Source: JANQRV01 sp964533785 (GTDB taxonomy: Bacteria > Bacteroidota > Bacteroidia > Chitinophagales > Saprospiraceae). From it: a stretch of 25,070 nucleotides of DNA. Under the pieces are notes generated by a model. That model made no database searches. It was not told the DNA's origin and saw only the letters and a program-made list of their open reading frames with translations. The stretch is from contig CAZHNG010000059.1 of NCBI GenBank assembly GCA_964533785.1, forward strand, positions 1 through 25,070, read 5' to 3'. Within the stretch, counting starts at the first letter, position 1; every line of letters begins with the position of its first letter. A program made the translations under genes and the position numbers. Below are positions 1 through 7,636 of this stretch, piece after piece.

Positions 1-876
1 AGACACGTAAACATCCCCATCCCGAAACGCCACGTGAATACCCAAGCGGGAAAAAATAGTTGGGATAATACCTAAATGTTGTGGTTCAACATTCTTGATC
101 GTTAATTCAGATTGGGTCATGGCAGCCAAACCAATAAAACTCCCCACTTCAATAAAATCCGGTAATATTTCATGAGTTGTCCCATCTAATTGATCTACTC
201 CCTCAATAGTTAAAAGATTAGAACCAATGCCTGAAATTTTTGCTCCCATCCGGTTCAGCATTTTGCATAGTTGCTGAATATATGGTTCGCAAGCAGCATT
301 GTAGATCTGAGTAGTTCCTTTTGCTAAAACAGCCGCCATTAGCACATTAGCAGTACCCGTAACGGAAATTTCTTCCATTAGGATGTAGTCGCCGACCAAG
401 CCCCCTGTAGAAATAGAAAAAGCACTGGTTTGGGGATGAAAAGAAAAAGTCGCCCCCAACTTTTGAAGGCCCTGAAAATGAGTATCCAACCGCCGCCGAC
501 CTATTTTATCTCCCCCTGGACTGGGTAAAGAAGCCCGCCGAAACCTGGCAATAAGCGGCCCGATAAACATTACCGAACCCCGGATCTTCTTAGCATTTTC
601 AATAAATGATGGATGATCCAGGTATTGAAGGTCAATTGAATGAGCTCGAAAGGAATACTGGTTTTTGTGTTGACGTTTTATTTCAACCCCTAATCCTTCT
701 AACAAAGCAATAGATCTTCTTACATCGAGAATATCCGGTATATTAGAGATGATAACTTCTTTCTCGGTGAGTAGGACGGCAGCCAGTACTTGTAAGGCTT
801 CGTTTTTAGCTCCTTGAGGAATGATCTCACCATTTAAGGAATGGCCGCCAATAACTTCAAATGCCTCTTGCTTCAT
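1..876 (-). CDS. murA: UDP-N-acetylglucosamine 1-carboxyvinyltransferase MurA, partial (C-terminus beyond left edge)
   Basis: Transfers enolpyruvate from PEP to UDP-GlcNAc, the first committed cytoplasmic step of peptidoglycan synthesis. The frame is open from the ATG at 874-876 to the window edge, giving 292 residues of roughly 420-440 expected. Seen: GAKN at residues 22-25 (counterpart of E. coli Lys22/Asn23), KKIRGSVM with Arg99 at the E. coli Arg91 position, and the active-site loop PSPGGDKIGRRR with Asp123 where E. coli has the catalytic, fosfomycin-binding Cys115. Arg128 matches E. coli Arg120. The family's later catalytic Asp (E. coli Asp305) would lie outside the window. The gene starts 21 bp after the DUF4290 stop on the same strand, so the two are probably co-transcribed. 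Family assignment is secure; loss of Cys predicts, but does not prove, fosfomycin resistance. Confidence 0.95.
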   Translation of the reverse strand, partial: MKQEAFEVIGGHSLNGEIIPQGAKNEALQVLAAVLLTEKEVIISNIPDILDVRRSIALLEGLGVEIKRQHKNQYSFRAHSIDLQYLDHPSFIENAKKIRGSVMFIGPLIARFRRASLPSPGGDKIGRRRLDTHFQGLQKLGATFSFHPQTSAFSISTGGLVGDYILMEEISVTGTANVLMAAVLAKGTTQIYNAACEPYIQQLCKMLNRMGAKISGIGSNLLTIEGVDQLDGTTHEILPDFIEVGSFIGLAAMTQSELTIKNVEPQHLGIIPTIFSRLGIHVAFRDGDVYVS

Positions 877-897
877 GCAATATCTGAATAAATGGTT

Positions 898-1566
898 TTA
901 TTTTCTTCTGCGGCCTCTCTGGCTTCTGCCCCGGCCATTTGAGGAACTTCTTTTTCCGTTGCTTCTCCTACTGCTGCCACTGCGACTACCACTACTTCCC
1001 TGAGAAAGGTTTTCAATAGCAATATTTTCATCGATGGATAATTTCCCGTCGGACAGAGCCTCCAGGTCGCCTTTAATAATATTGTCACTTACGTAATGAT
1101 CCTTATTCCAGGTTCTGTAAGCGAGTTTCATGTATGCACCAATAACCCCCACAAAACCTTCACGTTTTGCATCATCTTCCATTTCCAGTGCCCTGTCTAT
1201 CAATTTCTGCACATTATTTCCGTAATGACGGAATTTAGCTTTGGAATGTGGGTACTCTACCGTTTCCGGTTTCAATTGATGATCTGAGGGAGTTGGAACG
1301 ACCCCGTTAGGCGGTAAAACATCCAACTTATAATCAGCAATCTGGAAAATATCATTCCAAAGTTTTTCGCGGTAATCATCAACATTTCGGTTCTGAGGAT
1401 AAAGTTGCATTATCAAGTCGATCACTTTTTCGATGAAAGCATGACGATGTTCTTTGTCTTCAATATCACGAGCACTTCTCACTAGTTTTTGAATATTTCT
1501 TCCGTACTCCGGCATAATCAAAGGGTCACGGCTTGAATTATAAACCATGGACAATTCTTCTGACAT
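898..1566 (-). CDS. DUF4290 domain-containing protein
   Basis: A 222-residue protein that I recognise as the Bacteroidota DUF4290 family; its biochemical function is not known to me. Residues 1-187 are the conserved part, with the recognisable segment LIMPEYGRNIQKLVRSA near the N-terminus and a second, similar-looking segment, FRHYGNNVQKLIDRALEMED, around residue 112, suggesting an internal repeat. Residues 188-222 are a low-complexity Ser/Arg/Gly/Lys tail ending RGRRRK, the kind of disordered basic tail that often contacts nucleic acid; that is inference. There is no signal peptide or membrane segment, so it is likely cytoplasmic. It sits between glmS (37 bp gap) and murA (21 bp gap) on one strand, which points to a link with UDP-GlcNAc or peptidoglycan precursor supply, or simply shared transcription. 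Confidence 0.85.
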   Translation of the reverse strand: MSEELSMVYNSSRDPLIMPEYGRNIQKLVRSARDIEDKEHRHAFIEKVIDLIMQLYPQNRNVDDYREKLWNDIFQIADYKLDVLPPNGVVPTPSDHQLKPETVEYPHSKAKFRHYGNNVQKLIDRALEMEDDAKREGFVGVIGAYMKLAYRTWNKDHYVSDNIIKGDLEALSDGKLSIDENIAIENLSQGSSGSRSGSSRRSNGKRSSSNGRGRSQRGRRRK

Positions 1567-1603
1567 TATAAAAAATTTAAATATTTAATTGATTTACACA
1601 GTA

Positions 1604-3442
1604 TCACTCAACAGTTACTGATTTTGCTAAATTTCTGGGCTGGTCTACGTTGCACCCTCTCATAACGGCAACATAATAAGATAACAGTTGCAATGGGATT
1701 ACGGAAAGCAACGGAGAAAATGGCTCTACAATCTCTGGTAACTTAATAGAATGATCGGCGAGTTCACTTATTTCTTTATCTCCTTCGTTTACGATCGCAA
1801 TCACAAACCCTTTTCTAGCTTTTACTTCCTGGATATTGCTCAAAATTTTCTCGTTAGCGCTTTTGTTGGTTGCAATAACGATTACCGGCATTTCTTCATC
1901 AATAAGCGCAATAGGGCCATGTTTCATTTCGGCGGCGGGATACCCTTCGGCGTGAATATACGAAATTTCTTTCAACTTCAATGCCCCCTCCAATGCAACA
2001 GGGAAATTATACCCTCTTCCCAAATACAACGCATTTGAGCTGTCCTTAATTTCCTCCGCAATATATTTTATATGTTTTTCCTCTGCCAGAACTGATTGAA
2101 CCTTACGAGGAACACTGCCTAATGCTGCAATGTATTGTCTAAATAGTGACTGTGGAATAGTTCCTCTTTTATACCCAATTGTCAGGGCCATCAGTGATAA
2201 TAAGGTCACCTGACCAGTGAATGCCTTGGTTGAGGCTACACCTATTTCAGGCCCTACGTGAATGTAAGAACCTGCATCAGTTAATCTTGCGATTGAAGAT
2301 CCAACTACATTAACAATACCATAGGCCATCGCTCCTTTTTCTTTCGCAATTTCCAGAGCTGCTAGTGTATCCGCAGTTTCTCCCGATTGGGAAATTGCTA
2401 TGATCACGTCATTTTCATTAATGATCGGATTCCTATACCTGAATTCCGAAGCGTACTCAACTTCGACCGGTATCCTTGCCAATTCTTCCAATAAATATTC
2501 ACCGATCAGCCCTGCATGCCAAGAAGTACCGCAAGCCACAATAATCATTCTTTTGGCTGAAAGCATTCGTTCTAGGTGATCACTCATTCCTCCAAGGTTT
2601 ACCCAGCCTTCATCAACATTCAAACGACCACGCATACAATCAGCAATGGTATCCACCTGTTCATGAATTTCCTTGAGCATAAAATAATCATATCCCCCTT
2701 TTTCAATACTCTCAATTTGCATGTCGATCTCTTCGATCGTTGGGGTCAGCTTTTCATTATCAACATTCTTGATTTCAATATTTTCTCCACGTTTAATGGT
2801 TGCGATCTCTCCATCGTTCAAATAAATCACTCGCTTTGTATATTCAACAAAAGGAGTAGCATCGGAGGCCAAAAAGTATTCTTCTTCCCCAATACCAATG
2901 ACCAAAGGACTCGCCTTTCTTGCTGCCACAATTTTTCCGGGATCATTTCGGTCGATCACTACTATTGCATAAGCTCCAACCACCCTGGTTAAAGCTAACC
3001 GCACGGCTTCTTCCAATGGCAGATTATCCTTTTCCTGGATTTCCTCAATGAAAGAGACCAGTACTTCGGTATCCGTTTCACTTTGAAAACTATGCCCTTC
3101 TTTTAACAAAGCCTCCTTTAGCAAACTATAATTTTCAATAATGCCGTTGTGTACAATGGCTAGTCTTCCACTATTTGAAAGATGTGGATGCGCGTTGACA
3201 TCATTTGGGACACCGTGCGTAGCCCACCTGGTGTGACCAATTCCTACATTGGCTTTCTTATTTTCACCTTTGGCAAATTCAACCAGGTCGTTTACTTTAC
3301 CTTTTTTCTTGTAGACTTTCATACCCTTTTCCAAAAGCGCAATTCCTGCACTGTCGTATCCCCGGTATTCCAATCTTTGCAAGCCTTTGATTAAAATGGG
3401 ATAAGCTTCCTTTGTTCCTAAATAAGCTACAATTCCGCACAT
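1604..3442 (-). CDS. glmS: glutamine--fructose-6-phosphate aminotransferase (isomerizing) GlmS
   Basis: Makes glucosamine-6-phosphate from fructose-6-phosphate and glutamine, the entry point to UDP-GlcNAc for peptidoglycan and lipid A. At 612 residues it matches the usual length. Seen: N-terminal MCGIVAYLG with Cys2 as the class II glutaminase nucleophile, GHTRWATHG and HNGIIENY substrate-loop motifs, then two SIS sugar-isomerase domains with SQSGETADT, the catalytic-region motif AEMKHGP, and the family-typical C-terminus NLAKSVTVE, whose Lys607 matches the E. coli sugar-binding lysine. It is followed after 37 bp by DUF4290 and then murA, so precursor synthesis and the first committed wall step appear to be transcribed together. 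The 251 bp upstream hold no glmS ribozyme that I can recognise and no clear TAnnTTTG promoter on this strand; read-through from the DUF4270 gene is possible. Confidence 0.98.
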   Translation of the reverse strand: MCGIVAYLGTKEAYPILIKGLQRLEYRGYDSAGIALLEKGMKVYKKKGKVNDLVEFAKGENKKANVGIGHTRWATHGVPNDVNAHPHLSNSGRLAIVHNGIIENYSLLKEALLKEGHSFQSETDTEVLVSFIEEIQEKDNLPLEEAVRLALTRVVGAYAIVVIDRNDPGKIVAARKASPLVIGIGEEEYFLASDATPFVEYTKRVIYLNDGEIATIKRGENIEIKNVDNEKLTPTIEEIDMQIESIEKGGYDYFMLKEIHEQVDTIADCMRGRLNVDEGWVNLGGMSDHLERMLSAKRMIIVACGTSWHAGLIGEYLLEELARIPVEVEYASEFRYRNPIINENDVIIAISQSGETADTLAALEIAKEKGAMAYGIVNVVGSSIARLTDAGSYIHVGPEIGVASTKAFTGQVTLLSLMALTIGYKRGTIPQSLFRQYIAALGSVPRKVQSVLAEEKHIKYIAEEIKDSSNALYLGRGYNFPVALEGALKLKEISYIHAEGYPAAEMKHGPIALIDEEMPVIVIATNKSANEKILSNIQEVKARKGFVIAIVNEGDKEISELADHSIKLPEIVEPFSPLLSVIPLQLLSYYVAVMRGCNVDQPRNLAKSVTVE

Positions 3443-3693
3443 AATATTTTTGTTTATGGTTAGACAATCTTCTCTTTGGTGATGAGCTTGAACAAGGGAG
3501 AGGATAACCTGTTAATTCGCAACCGACTTATCAGAACTGCTTTGATTACTTTTTTAATCTTCAATCAAAAAGCAAAATCTATGAAAGGAGAAGTTCCGGT
3601 AATTAGTAAGGTAATCTTTACTGTATTTACCAACAACTAGAAAAAGAGTTTCATTTTTATTGTTAATGTTGCAATAGAGAAGACTTTCCAAAA
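3443..3693. other. DUF4270-glmS intergenic region with two hairpins
   Basis: This 251-bp leader of glmS has no credible ORF. It contains an inverted repeat TTTGATT (3541-3547) / AATCAAA (3563-3569) and a short hairpin AGTAAGG-TAAT-CTTTACT (3605-3622, one G-T wobble). Neither is followed by a convincing T-run. They may be RNA structure in a glmS leader, but the region is AT-rich and such repeats arise easily by chance. Confidence 0.35.
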
Positions 3694-5166
3694 TCATTCA
3701 ATCCTAGAATAAGTAACTTTCAATTTCATCGGGTATAACGGATGATTAGCCCCGTATAAAATACTACTATTAGCTCTTTCAATAGAAGAAAAAGCACTAT
3801 AGATGATATCATTTTCAAATAAACCGGGCACCGAGGCTATTGTCGAGGCCCTCGATTGAGAAGATAGACCACTGATCAACAACTCCTTTTTTGTATTGTT
3901 GCGCAGCATACTTGTTAATGCCGCAGTGATGTTTACCGTATATGTTTGCAATTCATTTTCTGACAAACTCAAATTCCCTCCAAAAGTAGTGGAGATAGGC
4001 CGACGACCTTGTAAGACGATCCATAGATCCTCTGCGGGCTCAATTGTGCCGTCATTCAATGTTTGGAAGACAGAAAACTGTTCAATGGGCCGGTATATTG
4101 CGGTATCATAACCTGGCACGGTCGCCAGCGTCATTTCCAGCTCTGCTTTGTTAATAACCGCATCTTCTAAAGCATCGAGAAAAGGAAATTCTATTTTTCC
4201 CATAACTCCTGCCATGCCTTGCACAAACATCAAAGAATCAGAAGTATTATCCGAATCTACGTAATCATTTACCATAACCTCGCTTCTATCATGCTGAATA
4301 TTTACGGCTCTGATAGCCGTATTAAATAACCTGAATTGAAACACTCTGGATGTATCCTCAAGGGTAACAGGATCCGTTTGAGTGTAGTACAGATCCATCC
4401 CCGCATCCGGTTGCCGCAATAGAAAACTAGCCAGGCTATTAGCTTTTCCCTTTGGCCTGAGGTACAAACCATTAAAATATTCTACGAAATCCGTATTACT
4501 GACATAAAAAGAAGTATCAAGATTGATTAATTCCCCTCCCAGCCTGTTGGAAAGTTGGATTCTAAGTTGAGCCGGATAAGTAATAGTGTCAAAAGTTTTA
4601 TTTCCTCTGGGCTCTATTACCCCCTTTACACTTTTAGCGGAAGTTTTGAATATTCCTGTCCCCAAAGGCGATTCATCGAAGGCAAAGTTAACATCCGTAT
4701 AATAATCCTGGCTTTCCATGAATTCGAGTACCCGGAACACTTCCATCTCTAACTCCTGAGTAGTATCGCCGAAAAATCCTAACGTATCAAAAGGTAGAAC
4801 CAATACCAAGGAATCTACCACAGCACCCTGAAAATCAGGCCGCGCGCTTAACTGAGGTTGTATATAAATACTTGCCTGAGTGGTTCCGAAAATAGGGTCA
4901 ACGAAATTCCCAAAGACATAACTATCCAACTGATTCAATGTTTCCCTGGTAAAACCAATATCAAAAGGAGGAGCGTAGGATACCGTTCTGATAGGTGCAA
5001 GGGTCTTCGACCTCAACGTCATGGTATCAGTAAAAGAAACTTCTACTAGATCTTGTTCCAGTAAATCAGTACCAATAACAATGGGATCACTGCAATTAGA
5101 AAGTACAGTCCACAATACAATCGAATAAAAAATCAGTTTAATCCAGTTCAGGTGATTACAGCTCAT
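3694..5166 (-). CDS. DUF4270 domain-containing lipoprotein
   Basis: Recognised as the Bacteroidota DUF4270 family, secreted or surface-anchored proteins of unknown role. I place the start at the internal ATG 5164-5166 (490 residues) because it puts a signal peptide at the N-terminus: MSCNHLNWIK, a hydrophobic stretch, then VLSNC-SDP. The Cys would be lipidated; Asn at -1 is an unusual lipobox residue. The longer open frame up to 5289 would bury this signal behind 41 residues that do not look like protein and would run almost to the upstream terminator. The body is rich in beta-strand-like segments, with a conserved-looking IGTDLLEQDLVEVSF just after the lipid anchor. As I recall, the order GT5-like gene, DUF4270, glmS recurs in this phylum, which hints at an envelope or polysaccharide connection. 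Function is not established. Confidence 0.82.
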   Translation of the reverse strand: MSCNHLNWIKLIFYSIVLWTVLSNCSDPIVIGTDLLEQDLVEVSFTDTMTLRSKTLAPIRTVSYAPPFDIGFTRETLNQLDSYVFGNFVDPIFGTTQASIYIQPQLSARPDFQGAVVDSLVLVLPFDTLGFFGDTTQELEMEVFRVLEFMESQDYYTDVNFAFDESPLGTGIFKTSAKSVKGVIEPRGNKTFDTITYPAQLRIQLSNRLGGELINLDTSFYVSNTDFVEYFNGLYLRPKGKANSLASFLLRQPDAGMDLYYTQTDPVTLEDTSRVFQFRLFNTAIRAVNIQHDRSEVMVNDYVDSDNTSDSLMFVQGMAGVMGKIEFPFLDALEDAVINKAELEMTLATVPGYDTAIYRPIEQFSVFQTLNDGTIEPAEDLWIVLQGRRPISTTFGGNLSLSENELQTYTVNITAALTSMLRNNTKKELLISGLSSQSRASTIASVPGLFENDIIYSAFSSIERANSSILYGANHPLYPMKLKVTYSRIE

Positions 5167-5295
5167 TAAAATTGATTTGACTCGAATACATTCAAAAGAG
5201 ACATCTAAATGCCAAAACGTTGTATCCAAAACGGATGGAATTATGATCCAGTGTGAATTAGAAGGCCAGGAATGAAAATTTGTTTCCAAATAACA

Positions 5296-5329
5296 AAAGC
5301 AAGGACAGGCTTTCCTCTATCCTTGCTTT
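5296..5329 (-). terminator. intrinsic terminator after the GT5-like gene
   Basis: The arms AAAGCAAGGA (5296-5305) and TCCTTGCTTT (5320-5329) form a perfect 10-bp stem with a 14-nt loop, 36 bp beyond the stop of the GT5-like gene. Read on the minus strand the stem runs into TTTTGTTATTT. It separates that gene from DUF4270, implying that DUF4270-glmS has its own promoter in 5167-5295. Confidence 0.7.
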
Positions 5330-5364
5330 CTTGTGCTTTTATTGTCAGTATTCAATTCATAGGA

Positions 5365-6186
5365 TTACTCTGTCACTTCCTCTAGTAGAAGGGTCTGGTA
5401 AAATTCCAGATTATCAGCGTAATAAGAATCCTCGTTTTCGAATTTCAACACTGGTTTTCCTGAATCTTCTAAAAGGCTTTCGTATTTTTCTTCAAGTTTT
5501 TCACTACCCTGCACAATTCCGTCAGAGTATGCTAAAGCACCTTCGTGCAAGGTGATTTCACTATTTTGGTGAAATGCACTTAAATCCTCTGTGCTAAGGT
5601 TGTTAATAGAAGCTTTGGTAATAAAATCTTCCCCGAAATTATCCGCTAAAGATTCGTTATAAAGGGTATAAACAACTTTTGAGTGCTGGAAAAGAGGTTC
5701 ATTAGCGTAAGCCTTTTTCAAATAGAACGGAATCAAACTCGTCATCCAGCCGTGACAGTGAATTACATCAGGCGGCCAGCCAAATTTTTTCACCGTCTCA
5801 ATTACACCCTTGCAGAAGAATACCATGCGATCAACATTATCTTCGAAGGGTTTATCATTTTCATCGGTAAAGATGTGTTTTCTTTTGAAGAACTCTTCAT
5901 TATCGAGGAAGTAGACCTGCATTCTGGCTTCCGGAAGAGATGCAACTTTGATGATCAACGGAAAGTCATCATCATCTACAATTATGTTCATTCCTGAAAG
6001 GCGTACTACTTCGTGCAAACGGTGGCGACGCTCATTGATGGAACCATACCTGGGCATTAAAACCCTGATTTCCATTCCATTTTCTTGAACATACTGGGGC
6101 AGATGGCGTGCAATTTTACTAACCTCTGATAGCTCTGTGTATGGGATCATTTCCTGCGTTACAATCAGCACTTTCTTTTTGCTCAT
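5365..6186 (-). CDS. short GT5-like protein (starch/glycogen synthase N-terminal domain only)
   Basis: A 273-residue protein resembling the N-terminal Rossmann domain of GT5 starch/glycogen synthases (MSKKKVLIVTQEMIPY, then VIHCHGWMTSLIPFYLKK near residue 140). Full GlgA enzymes are about 470-500 residues, so the C-terminal GT-B domain is absent. The usual KxGGL ADP-glucose-binding motif near the N-terminus is replaced by ELSEVSKIARHLPQ. Such short proteins are annotated as glycogen synthase in Bacteroidota, but without these parts the catalytic activity is doubtful; a regulatory, binding or partner-dependent role is as likely. The start is the ATG at 6184-6186 rather than an upstream in-frame ATG at 6244-6246, because the latter lies inside the -7 box and adds an unconserved-looking leader. 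It diverges from panC across 140 bp. Confidence 0.78.
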   Translation of the reverse strand: MSKKKVLIVTQEMIPYTELSEVSKIARHLPQYVQENGMEIRVLMPRYGSINERRHRLHEVVRLSGMNIIVDDDDFPLIIKVASLPEARMQVYFLDNEEFFKRKHIFTDENDKPFEDNVDRMVFFCKGVIETVKKFGWPPDVIHCHGWMTSLIPFYLKKAYANEPLFQHSKVVYTLYNESLADNFGEDFITKASINNLSTEDLSAFHQNSEITLHEGALAYSDGIVQGSEKLEEKYESLLEDSGKPVLKFENEDSYYADNLEFYQTLLLEEVTE

Positions 6187-6243
6187 AATCCTAAAAGTCT
6201 TGTAAAGAACAATATTTGTTCCAAATAAATTTAAAACGATTTG

Positions 6244-6251
6244 CAAAAGTA
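6244..6251 (-). promoter_or_regulatory. Bacteroidota -7 promoter box for the GT5-like gene
   Basis: On the minus strand this reads TACTTTTG, an exact match to the Bacteroidota -7 consensus TAnnTTTG. It lies 57 bp upstream of the chosen ATG, giving a 5' leader of about 50 nt. I do not see a good TTG -33 element at the expected distance. Confidence 0.6.
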
Positions 6252-6326
6252 CAAAAAAAGTATGACTTTTCCTATTTTATTCTTGTCCAGCCCCTATTCC
6301 CCTTGCAAACAACAAATTTTTGGTAA

Positions 6327-7175
6327 ATGATGTATCTCGCCAAAATAACTCAAGCCCTTAAAGAATACGTTGAAAACCTTAGAATACAAGGGCACTCTAT
6401 CGGCTTTGTACCCACGATGGGAGCCTTGCATGCCGGTCATTTGGAATTATTAAAAAGATCATTACGAACTACAGACAAGACGGTCTGCAGTATTTTTGTA
6501 AATCCCAAGCAATTTAACGACCCAAAAGATTTGAACAAATATCCCCGCACTCCCGAAAAAGATATTGAACAATTATTAGCAATTAAATGCCCGGTTCTTT
6601 TTTTTCCCTCAATTAATGAAATGTTTCCTCCCGGTTCTTTCCGGTCCCCAACCTTTGATTTCAATGGGCTGGAACAGATACTGGAAGGCCAATACCGACC
6701 CGGTCATTTCACTGGCGTAGCCACTGTAGTTCACCGTTTATTGCAAATTGTAGATCCTGACATTCTCTTTATGGGACAGAAGGATTACCAACAAGTTCTA
6801 ATTGTAAAAAAAGTCATTGAACAATCCGACTTTAACTGCAGGTTACAAATGGTTCCTATCGTAAGGGAAGCAAATGGCTTGGCCATGAGTTCCCGTAATG
6901 TCAGATTGTCTGAAACAACACGTCAAAAAGCCCGTCTTATATACCAAACCTTATTATGGGTAAAAACCTCCTTAAAAGAGATGCCGATTAGGATGCTTCA
7001 AAATAAAGCCCTCGAAAAATTAAATACCCCCCCTTTCAGTCCGGAATATTTTGCAGTCGTTGACGGTAAGACAATGTTGCCCGTTACTTCTTTCACCTCT
7101 GATCAAAGCCTGGTTGCTGTAACGGCAGTAAAAGTTGAAAATATCCGCCTTATTGATAACATGATCCTCCAATAA
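6327..7175 (+). CDS. panC: pantoate--beta-alanine ligase (pantothenate synthetase)
   Basis: Condenses pantoate and beta-alanine with ATP to make pantothenate, the precursor of coenzyme A. At 282 residues it has normal length. Seen: VPTMGALHAGH with the nucleotide-binding HxGH at residues 35-38, GQKDYQQ, and the REANGLAMSSRN signature followed by RLS. The start could be either of two tandem ATGs (6327 or 6330). It is followed by panD, which makes the beta-alanine substrate, so the pair forms a self-contained pathway step, and then by a flippase-like membrane protein. Upstream is the divergent GT5-like gene; TATTCTTG near 6279 is a one-mismatch -7 box and only a weak promoter candidate. Confidence 0.97.
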   Translation: MMYLAKITQALKEYVENLRIQGHSIGFVPTMGALHAGHLELLKRSLRTTDKTVCSIFVNPKQFNDPKDLNKYPRTPEKDIEQLLAIKCPVLFFPSINEMFPPGSFRSPTFDFNGLEQILEGQYRPGHFTGVATVVHRLLQIVDPDILFMGQKDYQQVLIVKKVIEQSDFNCRLQMVPIVREANGLAMSSRNVRLSETTRQKARLIYQTLLWVKTSLKEMPIRMLQNKALEKLNTPPFSPEYFAVVDGKTMLPVTSFTSDQSLVAVTAVKVENIRLIDNMILQ

Positions 7176-7182
7176 TTCCAAT

Positions 7183-7253
7183 TTAGCCAAACAAAACTCA
7201 CAGGAAGGACGTTTCGTTTCATGTTTGTTTTGAGAATAATTATTGATGGCTAA
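7183..7253 (+). promoter_or_regulatory. possible RNA structure in the panC-panD spacer
   Basis: TTAGCCA (7183-7189) is the reverse complement of TGGCTAA (7247-7253), and a second inner pair, CAAAAC / GTTTTG, can form inside it. The closing arm ends 11 bases before the panD ATG and abuts the GAAAG that would serve as ribosome-binding site. It could modulate panD translation; a chance structure in AT-rich DNA is equally possible. Confidence 0.3.
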
Positions 7254-7264
7254 CTGAAAGTAAA

Positions 7265-7612
7265 ATGTTAATACATAGATTTAAATCAAAAATCCATCGG
7301 GCAGTGGTAACAGAGGCAGACCTTAATTACCGGGGGAGCATCACGCTCGATCAAGACCTTATAGATGCAGCAGGTTTTTTAATTGAAGAAAGGGTTCAAA
7401 TTTTGAACGTAAACAACGGAGAACGATTTGAAACTTATGTAATACCAGGAGAAAGAGGCAGTGGAGTCGTTTGTTTGAATGGACCAGCAGCTCGTAAAGT
7501 GCAGGTTGGCGATATTGTTATTGTAATATCTTATGCATGGATGGAAGAGGAGGAAGCTAGAAAATTTCAGTCTAAGGTAGTGTATGTAAATGAAAAAAAT
7601 CAGATCACCTAA
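7265..7612 (+). CDS. panD: aspartate 1-decarboxylase precursor
   Basis: Pyruvoyl enzyme that decarboxylates L-aspartate to beta-alanine for pantothenate synthesis. At 115 residues it is of normal size. The self-cleavage site NYRGSIT is intact, with Gly24-Ser25 at the same numbering as in E. coli; Ser25 would become the pyruvoyl group. Arg and Tyr residues flanking it (Tyr22, Arg23) are also as expected. It follows panC after 89 bp and precedes the flippase-like gene by 24 bp, in one direction. The spacer upstream can fold (see 7183-7253). Confidence 0.97.
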   Translation: MLIHRFKSKIHRAVVTEADLNYRGSITLDQDLIDAAGFLIEERVQILNVNNGERFETYVIPGERGSGVVCLNGPAARKVQVGDIVIVISYAWMEEEEARKFQSKVVYVNEKNQIT

Positions 7613-7636
7613 GTAATTTTTAACAAATAGAGAGCA

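Noticed and set aside
3443..3693. glmS ribozyme upstream of glmS
   Set aside because: No recognisable ribozyme core or conserved segments; only short AT-rich hairpins are present.
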